13,004 nt of DNA from an uncultured Clostridium sp. Its GTDB lineage: Bacteria > Bacillota > Clostridia > Peptostreptococcales > Peptostreptococcaceae. Below the pieces are notes generated by a model. That model had not been told where the DNA came from, ran no database searches, and worked only from the letters and a program-made list of their open reading frames with translations. The DNA lies in assembly GCA_900539645.1 (NCBI GenBank), contig UQCY01000045.1, forward strand, positions 1 through 13,004. Reading direction: 5' to 3'. Of this stretch, positions 1 to 5,925 are shown piece by piece. Position numbers and translations under genes: made by a program. Position 1 is the first letter of the stretch. Every line of letters begins with the position of its first letter.

Positions 1-63
1 ACCAAGAAAATGATATGAGTTCTTTTTTTTGTTGCACTTAGATTATAAATTCAAGGTATAAAA

Positions 64-88
64 AAGAGAGTAAAAAAATTACTCTCTT
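64..88 (-). terminator. Rho-independent terminator of the leftward lysogeny/ShosTA operon
   Basis: A perfect 10-bp inverted repeat (AAGAGAGTAA / TTACTCTCTT) surrounds a 5-nt loop. Read on the minus strand it is followed by a T-rich run (TTTTTTAT, plus positions 63 down to 56). It lies just past the stop codon of the DprA-like gene, so it should end the leftward transcript. Bases 1-63 beyond it show no gene. Confidence 0.85.
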
Positions 89-94
89 GAAAGA

Positions 95-1255
95 TTATTC
101 ATTTGTATTTTCATTTGCTAGTAAAGTGGTTATAAAAGCACTTAATAAATCTTTTTTTGATACATTTTTTTCTTTTAAAATATTTGTAAATTGCATATGT
201 ATTTTTTCATCAATTGAAAAAGAAATAGTTTTTTGATTTTCTTTAGGTTTTGAAAAATAGTCAAGAAGTGAATCGTAATCTGTATTAGTATTATTTATGT
301 ATGTAGATACTATTTTACTTTTTCTTTTATTTATAGTATAAGTATCTTTATGTATTTTATATCCTGAACCATAAACAATAACATCGTAAGCATTTCTATG
401 AGGTATTGGCTCAGCTAGACCTTTAGAAATTAGTTTATGAAGAAATATTGTTTTTTCAGTTGGTGTTACGGGTTGTGGAACAAAGATTTTTTTATTCTGT
501 TGAATAGCATAATCAACAGAATGCCGAGTTCCACTTTTTTCTTCTGATTCAAAAACAATAGTTGACTTTGAAAGACCCGTTACTATTCTATTTCTATGAA
601 CAAATCTAAATTTATCAGCTTTTGTTCCGATAGGATATTCACTTACAAGTAATCCATTGTGTTCTAATATTTCATCGGCTAATGATTGATTTTCAGGTGG
701 ATAAATAGTATCTAGTCCATGAGCTAAGACAGCTATTGTTGTACCATCATTATTCAAGCAAAATTGATGACTTAATGTATCACTACCTTCAGCCAATCCA
801 CTAACTATAGTAAATCCTTCATTTACTAAGTTTGGTATAATAGAACTAGCAGCATTAGAAGTGAAACCAGTTGGTTTTCTTGTTCCAACACAAGAAATAC
901 TTTTTTCATGTTTTTTAAAGAATCCACGTCCTTTATAATAAAGAATAACAGGAGCATCTGGAATATTCTTTAAATTTTTTGGATATCTTTTATCTGTTAT
1001 CAAAATATGTTTTATTTTATTTTCTTTACTTTCTTTCAAAATCAAACTAGCAGCATTTAAAGATTTTTTTAGCTGATCTAAATCAGATAATACATTAGAA
1101 TACTTATTTAAGTCTAAATTATATTCAAATTGTATTTCCATAAAATTACCTTCAAATATAGACTTAAAATCTTTCAATGTTAGTAGCTCTAGCATTAATC
1201 TTAAAATTGTATTATTTAGTCCCATGCTTTTAAGAGCTATAATATATACGTCCAT
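95..1255 (-). CDS. shosA: DprA-like Rossmann protein, probable ShosA antitoxin, with C-terminal ribbon-helix-helix-like segment
   Basis: This 386-residue protein has the DprA/Smf Rossmann core at about residues 100-260. Visible motifs are GTRKPTG (124-130), SGLAEGSDTLSH (152-163), in place of the usual SGxAxGID-AH, and RNRIVTGLS (221-229) followed by SGTRHSVDYA. Housekeeping DprA loads RecA onto single-stranded DNA during transformation and usually ends in a winged-helix segment. Here residues about 342-380 (TISFSID..., a predicted strand, then two helices) instead look like a CopG/Arc ribbon-helix-helix DNA-binding domain. The ATG at 1255 follows an AAGGAAGG ribosome site. The gene lies 63 bp downstream of a phosphoribosyltransferase gene. 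That pairing matches ShosTA, in which the DprA-like partner is the antitoxin. The family call is from recognition of the pair; autoregulation by the C-terminal domain is inference. It is unlikely to be the chromosomal dprA, given its phage-operon location and altered C-terminus. Confidence 0.78.
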   Translation of the reverse strand: MDVYIIALKSMGLNNTILRLMLELLTLKDFKSIFEGNFMEIQFEYNLDLNKYSNVLSDLDQLKKSLNAASLILKESKENKIKHILITDKRYPKNLKNIPDAPVILYYKGRGFFKKHEKSISCVGTRKPTGFTSNAASSIIPNLVNEGFTIVSGLAEGSDTLSHQFCLNNDGTTIAVLAHGLDTIYPPENQSLADEILEHNGLLVSEYPIGTKADKFRFVHRNRIVTGLSKSTIVFESEEKSGTRHSVDYAIQQNKKIFVPQPVTPTEKTIFLHKLISKGLAEPIPHRNAYDVIVYGSGYKIHKDTYTINKRKSKIVSTYINNTNTDYDSLLDYFSKPKENQKTISFSIDEKIHMQFTNILKEKNVSKKDLLSAFITTLLANENTNE

Positions 1256-1280
1256 TAAAAACAGTCCTTCCTTATAATGT

Positions 1281-1295
1281 TATATTAATAATATA
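1281..1295. promoter_or_regulatory. AT-only palindrome upstream of the DprA-like gene, possible operator
   Basis: This 15-bp perfect inverted repeat (TATATTA-A-TAATATA) lies in the 63-bp gap between the PRTase and DprA-like genes, just upstream of the latter's ribosome site. It could be an operator for the ribbon-helix-helix segment of the DprA-like protein. It consists only of A and T in an AT-rich genome, so chance occurrence is a serious alternative. No convincing separate promoter for the downstream gene is visible in the gap. Confidence 0.3.
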
Positions 1296-1318
1296 GCATT
1301 GATAGTTATGTTTCGCCA

Positions 1319-2458
1319 TTAAAGATTGAAAATATTATATAAATTTTCAGTTTCTTCTTTGGCTTTAGTATTTATTGTAAATTTACTTTTAGCAATAACG
1401 CAACGATTTATTAGCTTGGCTGTATAATCTTTTGAGAAGAGATTACCATCTAATTCATAATTTTGATATTGATAATTTTTTCTAAAAGTTCCCAATGTAA
1501 CGAATATAATTTTTTTTACACCAGCACTTTTTAATAGATTTCTGGCACATTCAAAAGAATTACCATGAGTTAGATAATCATCAAATATACAAACATTTTT
1601 ACCACGAAGCTTATCTTTATATACTGGATTTAAACATATAGTTTCAAAATGCCTTGCTGAACCAACTTTTATACGAATAGCTTCATCTATATAATGACTT
1701 TTATCAGTAGCCATATGTCTAATTAATATATTATCAGCGTTTTTCTTTTTAGAAATTACTCTAACTTGTTCTTTGAAATTTAGCATTTCAGGATTTAATT
1801 TTGTAGAGGATGATGGGAAAATACCCCATATATCTATATTATCAAAAGTTTTTGAATTACATATTGCAGATAAAAAATGATACAAATATATATCATAATA
1901 TTTTCTTTTTCCTTTTTTTAAAACACTTTCAAAGGCTTCTATTATTTCTTTTTCTTCAGCAGACTTGGAATAATATTCACTTCTTGCATCTGCTAAAGAT
2001 ATAATTTCTGTTTCGTCTGGCAATTTAATATAAGAAAACCATGTGGTTTGATTTAATATAGTTTTAATGAACCTTAAAAGCTGGTTAGTATCTGAAATAT
2101 GTATTCCATATTTTGAAGCTTTTTCTTCTTTAGTTTTATACCACTCAGGAAATAAGTATAATAATTTATCACCAACAGCCATAAAGAAATCTTGTTCTTT
2201 TGTACCGATAACTATAAATAGTGATTTATGAAATTTCTTAACAGTTTTTTTTACATAATCTCGGCTGCAAAAGGTAATGTTATCAGGATAATTTGTTTTA
2301 TAGTACTTATATGGATTTAATCTATTTTCGTTTCTAGAATAAAAAACTAGACCTAAATCTAAAGAAATAGACTTTTTCAAAAAAGAGTCGATATCTTCTT
2401 TATTAGTATTTTCAAAAAAATCAATAGACATTAAAAGATACTTTTTTTTCTGATTCAT
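1319..2458 (-). CDS. shosT: HAD-like plus phosphoribosyltransferase protein, probable ShosT toxin
   Basis: This 379-residue protein appears to have two domains. The C-terminal part (about 185-350) is a type I phosphoribosyltransferase fold with the PRPP-binding loop VCIFDDYLTHGNS at 289-301, including the paired acidic residues D293-D294. The N-terminal part (about 5-110) resembles a HAD hydrolase: a hydrophobic strand ending in D13 (LLMSIDFFENT), a strand ending in S41 (LVFYSRNE), and IGTKEQDFFMAVGD at about 84-97. The second aspartate of HAD motif I is replaced by F15, so this half may be inactive. The ATG at 2458 has a GAGGTGAT ribosome site and lies 16 bp after the ImmA/IrrE gene. A PRTase toxin with a downstream DprA-like antitoxin is the ShosTA arrangement, reported as a prophage- and satellite-encoded toxin-antitoxin and antiphage system. 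The substrate cannot be read from sequence. A nucleotide-salvage PRTase is unlikely because of the extra domain and the partner. Confidence 0.75.
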   Translation of the reverse strand: MNQKKKYLLMSIDFFENTNKEDIDSFLKKSISLDLGLVFYSRNENRLNPYKYYKTNYPDNITFCSRDYVKKTVKKFHKSLFIVIGTKEQDFFMAVGDKLLYLFPEWYKTKEEKASKYGIHISDTNQLLRFIKTILNQTTWFSYIKLPDETEIISLADARSEYYSKSAEEKEIIEAFESVLKKGKRKYYDIYLYHFLSAICNSKTFDNIDIWGIFPSSSTKLNPEMLNFKEQVRVISKKKNADNILIRHMATDKSHYIDEAIRIKVGSARHFETICLNPVYKDKLRGKNVCIFDDYLTHGNSFECARNLLKSAGVKKIIFVTLGTFRKNYQYQNYELDGNLFSKDYTAKLINRCVIAKSKFTINTKAKEETENLYNIFNL

Positions 2459-2474
2459 TTACAATCACCTCATT

Positions 2475-2978
2475 TTAAAATTTATTATATATATACACAT
2501 TAGGATAGTTACTCAAAATGAGATAACGATTATCCGTTATGTGTAGATAGTCATGGTTAAGCGATAGATAGTAGAAGCTCTGTAGAAGGATGTCCTTGCT
2601 TACAGATAGCTCATCAGATAGTTCATGAATATTTGACAAGTTTTTCCTTAGAGCCACCATCAGTTCGTCTATAGGAACTAAGAAGTTGCACGCCCACCTT
2701 AAAGCCTTGTTCTCACATTTGGCAATAGTCAGCTTATCAAAGTAGTTGGTAGGATTAATGTTGTTGCCAGCAGAAGTAAAATGATGTCCAAGCTCTTCAG
2801 CTAATACCTCTGTCATATGGATCATATTATCCTTAAGGAAATTAGCAAGAAGAATCATTCTAATACCATGTCTAGCAACATATAGAGCTTCAGAACGATA
2901 TTCTGGGATTTCATCAACGAATTTAACAATAATGTTTTCTTTTTCAGCTAAGTCAAGGAGTTGCTCAAACTTAGTCAT
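2475..2978 (-). CDS. immA: ImmA/IrrE-family metallopeptidase
   Basis: This 167-residue protein matches the ImmA/IrrE (COG2856) zinc peptidases that cleave or inactivate a phage repressor to trigger induction. The metal-binding region is LAEELGHHFT (59-68). The first ligand position of the usual HExxH reads glutamate (E61-E62-L63-G64-H65), a variant I associate with some phage members. A downstream glutamate sits in CENKALRWACNFLVP (88-102; E89), the family's third-ligand region. The start overlaps the repressor stop by 8 bp, so the two are translationally coupled, which fits protease and target being made together. The C-terminal third has no recognised feature. It is followed after 16 bp by the ShosT-like gene. 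The family call is firm; peptidase activity is inferred. Confidence 0.88.
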   Translation of the reverse strand: MTKFEQLLDLAEKENIIVKFVDEIPEYRSEALYVARHGIRMILLANFLKDNMIHMTEVLAEELGHHFTSAGNNINPTNYFDKLTIAKCENKALRWACNFLVPIDELMVALRKNLSNIHELSDELSVSKDILLQSFYYLSLNHDYLHITDNRYLILSNYPNVYIYNKF

Positions 2979-3306
2979 TTTTCTTTTTCATTTCTTCAAA
3001 AATTAAATAGTCAATGAAATCATCAAGTCTTTTTCTACCTTCCTCAGAAAGCTGCTGAGTACGGTCATCAGTATGTGCTGCTATTGTATTTTCTTCATGG
3101 TTTCTTATGTTAGTTCTTCCTAGTAGGTAGTCTACCGATACACCAAAGTAGTCTGCTATTGAGTTTAACAACGCAAAGTCTGGTGTTCTTCTATTCTGTT
3201 CATACATTCCAATAGTACTAGGAGAGATATTAAACAAGTTTGCAAGTTCAGCCTGTTTTAATTCTTTTTCTTCTCTTAATTCTTTTAATCTATCTCCAAA
3301 TTGCAT
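2971..3306 (-). CDS. XRE-family phage repressor (cI-like)
   Basis: This 111-residue protein has a classic XRE helix-turn-helix at residues 4-62. It includes LKQAELANLFNISPSTIGMYEQNRR (written here in parts: LKQAELANLF, then NISPSTIGMYEQ), followed by DYFGVSVDYLLGR, the typical end of phage HTH_3 domains. The remaining 45 residues are charged and helical, probably for dimerisation. It lacks the S24 auto-cleavage domain of lambda CI. This fits control by the adjacent ImmA-type protease rather than by RecA-stimulated self-cleavage. The ATG at 3306 follows an AGAGGTAA ribosome site. It is the first gene of the leftward operon and diverges from the cro-like gene across the operator region. It probably represses the rightward promoter and tunes its own. 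Confidence 0.88.
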   Translation of the reverse strand: MQFGDRLKELREEKELKQAELANLFNISPSTIGMYEQNRRTPDFALLNSIADYFGVSVDYLLGRTNIRNHEENTIAAHTDDRTQQLSEEGRKRLDDFIDYLIFEEMKKKND

Positions 3307-3334
3307 AAATTATTACCTCTTTTCTAAATATTTT

Positions 3335-3364
3335 ATAATAAAAATATACCACAAGATGTGTAAA
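3335..3364 (-). promoter_or_regulatory. Leftward (lysogeny) promoter
   Basis: On the minus strand, TTTACA (plus 3359-3364) and TATTAT (plus 3335-3340) are separated by 18 bp and lie just upstream of the repressor ribosome site. The leftmost ACAC-N5-GTGT-like operator (3349-3361) overlaps the spacer and the edge of the -35, so the repressor probably autoregulates. This promoter would drive repressor, ImmA and ShosTA together. Confidence 0.55.
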
Positions 3365-3466
3365 TTTTAAGCTTTATACACATCAAGTGTAAAAAAATTG
3401 AAAAAACCTATTGACAACACAAAAAGTGTGATATATTATATAAGTACAACGTAACACAAAATGTGT
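3349..3466. promoter_or_regulatory. Phage operator region with four ACAC-N5-GTGT sites
   Basis: Four copies of a 13-bp palindrome occur between the divergent regulators: CCACAAGATGTGT (3349-3361, one mismatch), ACACATCAAGTGT (3378-3390 core; the palindrome extends to TACAC...GTGTA at 3377-3391), ACACAAAAAGTGT (3417-3429) and ACACAAAATGTGT (3454-3466). The third lies between the -35 and -10 of the rightward promoter. The fourth lies just downstream of its expected start point. The first overlaps the leftward promoter. This is the arrangement expected for repressor/Cro binding sites. The sites are seen directly; which protein binds which site is inference. Confidence 0.8.
3411..3439 (+). promoter_or_regulatory. 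Rightward early promoter
   Basis: A consensus -35 TTGACA (3411-3416) is followed after 17 bp by TATTAT (3434-3439), upstream of the cro-like gene. An operator occupies the spacer, so bound repressor would occlude polymerase. This is the likely main promoter of the early lytic operon. Confidence 0.8.
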
Positions 3467-3483
3467 AGAAAGGAGTTTTGAAA

Positions 3484-3711
3484 ATGCTTAATAGGTTAGC
3501 TGAATTTAGAAAAGAGCAAAATAAAACCATGCAAGAAATGGCTTTAAAATTAGGTATATCTCTATCTCTTTATATAAAAGTTGAGTCAGGCGAGAGAAAT
3601 CCTAGCTACTCATTTTTAACTAAATTCAAGACAGCATATCCAAATGCTGATATAAATGGAATTTTTTTTACAATTAATACACACGAAAAGTGTAGCGAAA
3701 TAATTGATTAA
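3484..3711 (+). CDS. Cro-like XRE helix-turn-helix regulator
   Basis: This 75-residue protein is almost entirely one XRE helix-turn-helix. It has LAEFRKEQNKTMQEMALKLG then ISLSLYIKVESGERNPSY, and ends in the KFKTAYPNADINGIFF pattern common in small Firmicute phage Cro-like proteins. I chose the ATG at 3484 because AAAGGAG at 3469-3475 is 8 bp upstream; an in-frame TTG at 3478 is too close to it. It is the first gene of the rightward transcript and probably competes with the repressor for the ACAC-N5-GTGT sites. One copy of that operator (3681-3693) is embedded in its own coding end. Confidence 0.82.
   Translation: MLNRLAEFRKEQNKTMQEMALKLGISLSLYIKVESGERNPSYSFLTKFKTAYPNADINGIFFTINTHEKCSEIID
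3681..3693. promoter_or_regulatory. Fifth ACAC-N5-GTGT operator, inside the cro-like gene
   Basis: ACACGAAAAGTGT matches the control-region operator exactly in both half sites and in spacing, about 215 bp downstream of the nearest other copy. Here it encodes residues THEKC of the cro-like protein. It may serve looping between sites or act as a roadblock. Confidence 0.6.
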
Positions 3712-3726
3712 TTCATATTAATTATT

Positions 3727-3737
3727 ACACAAAGTGT
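3727..3737. promoter_or_regulatory. Short ACAC-N3-GTGT palindrome downstream of the cro-like gene
   Basis: TACAC-AAA-GTGTA (core 3727-3737) shares the half sites of the main operators but has a 3-bp rather than 5-bp centre. Binding by the same protein is therefore uncertain. Confidence 0.4.
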
Positions 3738-3763
3738 ATAAGTAATTAAATTCCTAGAATGTA

Positions 3764-3780
3764 GTTTAAAACCTTTAAAC
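3764..3780. promoter_or_regulatory. Palindrome GTTTAAA-ACC-TTTAAAC
   Basis: A perfect 17-bp inverted repeat with 7-bp arms lies 9 bp upstream of the ribosome site of the next gene. It is unrelated in sequence to the ACAC/GTGT operators. It could be an operator for a second regulator, such as the HTH protein it precedes, or a small hairpin at the 5' end of that cistron. It lacks a T-run, so it is not a terminator. Confidence 0.4.
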
Positions 3781-3802
3781 ACACATATTGGAGGTGAAAG
3801 AA

Positions 3803-4297
3803 ATGACTAGAGAATCAATCCTTGGAAAGAATAATCCTTTTTATAAAGCAAGGATAGCCTCTAATAAAGATGATTTCAAAAATAGACGAGATACTGCTGA
3901 GAATATATACATCAGTAGAAGACGGCTTGAAGAAATCGAGACAGGAAAGAGAGAGCCATATACAGATGAGCTTTTGATAATGGCTGAAGCTTATGATGCA
4001 CCATACTTAGTTGAACACTACTGCAATCACATTTGTAAGATTGGGCAAAAGTTTGGTTGTAAGTATGTTGAGAATAAGGGTGATGCATATAAAGCAACAG
4101 TAATGTTTATTAAATCTTTGAAAGAGGCAGAGCAGGCAAAAGAAAACATATTAGAGATACTTTCAGATGGTGAGATTTCACAAGATGAAATATCAATGTT
4201 AGATGAAGCTATAAGCAAGTTGAATGAAACAATGACAGATATTATCAATCTGAAAATAGCATTAGAAAAAGAAAAAATCAAAGGGGGTAAAAAGTAA
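3803..4297 (+). CDS. Phage helix-turn-helix regulator
   Basis: This 164-residue protein has an N-terminal XRE-type helix-turn-helix. TAENIYISRRRLEEIETGKR and then EPYTDELLIMAEAYDAPYL form helices 2-5. They are followed by a cysteine-containing YCNHICKIGQKFGC segment (about 73-86) and an acidic, helical C-terminus (about 95-160) likely to form a coiled coil. This layout is common in second-position regulators of clostridial phages. I start it at the ATG at 3803, preceded by GGAGGTG at 3790-3796; an in-frame TTG at 3788 overlaps that ribosome site. The stop and the antirepressor start share one base (TAATG), so translation is coupled. The two cysteines could bind metal, but two alone are not diagnostic. 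Its target is unknown. Confidence 0.75.
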   Translation: MTRESILGKNNPFYKARIASNKDDFKNRRDTAENIYISRRRLEEIETGKREPYTDELLIMAEAYDAPYLVEHYCNHICKIGQKFGCKYVENKGDAYKATVMFIKSLKEAEQAKENILEILSDGEISQDEISMLDEAISKLNETMTDIINLKIALEKEKIKGGKK

Positions 4298-5091
4298 TGA
4301 CAATAACAAATTTAGAGCCAGTAGTAATGGTAGCAGAAGCAAGAGATGTTGAGTTAGTTCCATTAGGAGAGGAATTATTAAATATAAGAACAGATGAAGA
4401 AACTGGAGAAACAATAATAAGTGGTAGAGAACTTCATAAAAGTTTAAAAGTAGCTACTCCATATAAAAAATGGATGGATAGAATGATTGATTATGATTTT
4501 GAGGAAAATGTTGATTTTGTTACAGTTGGACAAAAATGTCCAATAGCTAATGGAGGATACCAAACTCAAACAGACCACCTACTAAAGTTGGATATGGCAA
4601 AAGAGATTGCAATGATCCAGAGAACACCAGAAGGAAAAAGAATAAGACAGTATCTTATTCAAGTTGAAAAAGCATGGAACAGTCCAGAGAAAATTATGGA
4701 GAGAGCATTGTTAATAGCTAAGAACAATATAAACAGACTAGAGATTGAAAATAAGGCAATGAAGCCTAAAGCAATTTTTGCTGATGCAGTAGCATCTAGT
4801 GAACAGTCAATTCTAGTTGGAGAGCTGGCAAAACTGTTAAAGCAGAATGGAATTAATACAGGTCAGAAGAGATTGTTTGAGTACTTGAGAGAGAATGGTT
4901 ATTTGATAAAGAGAAAAGGCTCAGATTACAATATGCCAACTCAGAGAAGTATGGAGCTAGGGATTATGGAGATTAAGGAAACAGTTATAAATAATCCAGA
5001 CGGAACAGTAAGGATAAATAAGACACCAAAGATTACTGGTAAAGGGCAGACATATTTCGTGAATAAGTTTTTAAACCCAAAGGAGGATTAA
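4297..5091 (+). CDS. Phage antirepressor (AntA domain plus KilAC domain)
   Basis: This 264-residue protein has two recognisable phage domains. The first, at about 38-128, is an AntA/AntB-type antirepressor domain, with SGRELHKSLKVATPYKKWM, ENVDFVTVGQ and a lysine/arginine-rich TPEGKRIRQYLIQVEKAW helix. The second, at about 155-258, is a KilAC/ANT C-terminal domain, with ILVGELAKLLKQNGI, RLFEYLRENGYLI and QTYFVNKFL. Such proteins bind or displace phage repressors and promote lytic growth. The first 35 residues are a loose acidic leader. It is coupled to the upstream HTH gene by a one-base overlap. Early expression from the rightward promoter suits a role in commitment to induction. The partner repressor is inferred to be the XRE protein at 2971-3306. 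Confidence 0.88.
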   Translation: MTITNLEPVVMVAEARDVELVPLGEELLNIRTDEETGETIISGRELHKSLKVATPYKKWMDRMIDYDFEENVDFVTVGQKCPIANGGYQTQTDHLLKLDMAKEIAMIQRTPEGKRIRQYLIQVEKAWNSPEKIMERALLIAKNNINRLEIENKAMKPKAIFADAVASSEQSILVGELAKLLKQNGINTGQKRLFEYLRENGYLIKRKGSDYNMPTQRSMELGIMEIKETVINNPDGTVRINKTPKITGKGQTYFVNKFLNPKED

Positions 5092-5094
5092 GAG

Positions 5095-5313
5095 ATGCCA
5101 GAAGTATCAAACGAAGAAAGAATGAAACGTATTTGGAAGCAGTTAAATAAGCATGGAATATATACAAAAGAAGAGGCTATGAAAGCATATAGAGAAGTAC
5201 CAAGAATAAATATAACTCCAATGGTAGCACCAATTGATTGGGATGAGCTGAACAGGATAAAAGAGGAGTTGTTTGGTAAAGCTGATAAAGGAGCAGAAAA
5301 TGAACGATTATAG
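5095..5313 (+). CDS. Small hypothetical phage protein
   Basis: This 72-residue, charged, mainly helical protein matches no family I recognise. The N-terminus NEERMKRIWKQLNKHGIYTK suggests one amphipathic helix, and PMVAPIDWDELNRIKEEL another. The ATG at 5095 is preceded by AAAGGAGG at the end of the antirepressor gene. It overlaps the following gene by 14 bp. It has the same codon use as its neighbours. It is the first of five small early genes between the antirepressor and the exonuclease, a position where phages often keep host-takeover or accessory proteins. No function can be assigned. Confidence 0.7.
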   Translation: MPEVSNEERMKRIWKQLNKHGIYTKEEAMKAYREVPRINITPMVAPIDWDELNRIKEELFGKADKGAENERL

Positions 5314-5470
5314 AAGTCAGAGTAAATACACAAAAACAAGTCATCAGGTAGGTGTGGAAAGAATAGAGATTATTGATCAGTATGCAAATGATAGAAGCAC
5401 TAGAGCAATAAAGAAAGATGATTTGAAAGTTATAAAAGATAGAGCAGCTAAATATTTGAGAGGTGAGTAG
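5300..5470 (+). CDS. Small hypothetical phage protein
   Basis: This 56-residue basic protein (starting MNDYRSQSKYTKTSHQ) has no recognised domain. I start it at the ATG at 5300, which has AAAGGAG about 7 bp upstream. A longer reading from a TTG at 5273 would bury that ribosome site in coding sequence. It overlaps the upstream gene by 14 bp and its stop is 1 bp before the next ATG, so the three are likely translated as a coupled set. The C-terminal half (IKKDDLKVIKDRAAKYL) is probably an amphipathic helix. Confidence 0.65.
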   Translation: MNDYRSQSKYTKTSHQVGVERIEIIDQYANDRSTRAIKKDDLKVIKDRAAKYLRGE

Positions 5471-5471
5471 G

Positions 5472-5702
5472 ATGAATGTTAAAAAGTTAGAAGTCAATTT
5501 AGATTACAAGAACATAGAAACAGTATCAATAGACTATGACAAGGATGCATTAGTTAAAGTTATGAAAGAATATGGAGAAAAACCACTTGGAGGTTTTACA
5601 ATAGATGACCCAATAGAGCAGGCATATCTGCTTGGAGCAAGAGCAGCAACTGCACTTATAAAAACAGCTTTAAATCATTTAGATGACCAGGAGGAAGAAT
5701 AA
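5472..5702 (+). CDS. Small acidic hypothetical phage protein
   Basis: This 76-residue acidic protein ends in DDQEEE. The ATG at 5472 has AGAGGTGA just upstream; a GTG at 5463 is in frame but poorly placed. A short strand-like N-terminus (VKKLEVNLDYKNIETVSIDY) is followed by helices (IEQAYLLGARAATALIKTAL). I recognise no family. It stops 1 bp before the next gene start, inside the early operon. Confidence 0.65.
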   Translation: MNVKKLEVNLDYKNIETVSIDYDKDALVKVMKEYGEKPLGGFTIDDPIEQAYLLGARAATALIKTALNHLDDQEEE

Positions 5703-5703
5703 G

Positions 5704-5925
5704 ATGAAAAAGGCAGATATGTTTTTAAAAGGTTTTAGAATGAGCTACTTAGTTTTAGGAGTGCTAAGTGTAGCAGAAATGATGGGAATAGAAGTAAATA
5801 TGGTTTTATTTAGCTTTATATTCTTCATGGTTACATTCCCAGTAGATGTGTTAGTCGACAATATATGTCTTGTTAGAAAAGCAGAAAAGAAGCTTTATAG
5901 CAAAAAGAGAAAGGCAGTGAGATAG
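5704..5925 (+). CDS. Small membrane protein, two predicted transmembrane helices
   Basis: This 73-residue protein has two hydrophobic stretches: about residues 14-28 (SYLVLGVLSVAEMMG) and 33-52 (MVLFSFIFFMVTFPVDVLV). A strongly basic tail, EKKLYSKKRKAVR, should face the cytoplasm. The ATG at 5704 has AGGAGG about 9 bp upstream. It lacks the lysis-cassette context of a holin and is expressed early, so membrane-associated superinfection exclusion or another host-interaction role is possible but unproven. Confidence 0.65.
   Translation: MKKADMFLKGFRMSYLVLGVLSVAEMMGIEVNMVLFSFIFFMVTFPVDVLVDNICLVRKAEKKLYSKKRKAVR

Noticed and set aside
1..63. Attachment site or end of an integrase gene
   Set aside because: No reading frame or recognisable core repeat can be seen, and no second copy lies in the window to compare.
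95..1255. Housekeeping competence dprA/smf gene
   Set aside because: The gene sits at the end of a phage repressor operon beside a PRTase gene and has an altered C-terminus; topA and other usual chromosomal neighbours are absent.
1810..2004. Plus-strand 64-residue frame inside the PRTase gene
   Set aside because: Its translation is a run of Phe/Leu/Tyr produced by the antisense of Lys/Glu-rich coding sequence, without a ribosome site.
3788..3802. Upstream TTG starts for several genes (also 3478, 5273, 7085, 12084)
   Set aside because: Each TTG overlaps or crowds the ribosome binding site of a well-placed downstream ATG, so the shorter proteins were kept.
4027..4281. Antisense reading frames opposite the early genes (for example 4027-4281, 5177-5497, 6350-6646, 9008-9397 on the minus strand)
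   Set aside because: They mirror genes with clear domains or strong ribosome sites, have low-complexity Leu/Ser/Phe-rich translations and lack ribosome sites; they are shadows.
5704..5925. Holin
   Set aside because: Two membrane spans and a basic tail would allow it, but the gene is in the early region with no endolysin or spanin nearby.
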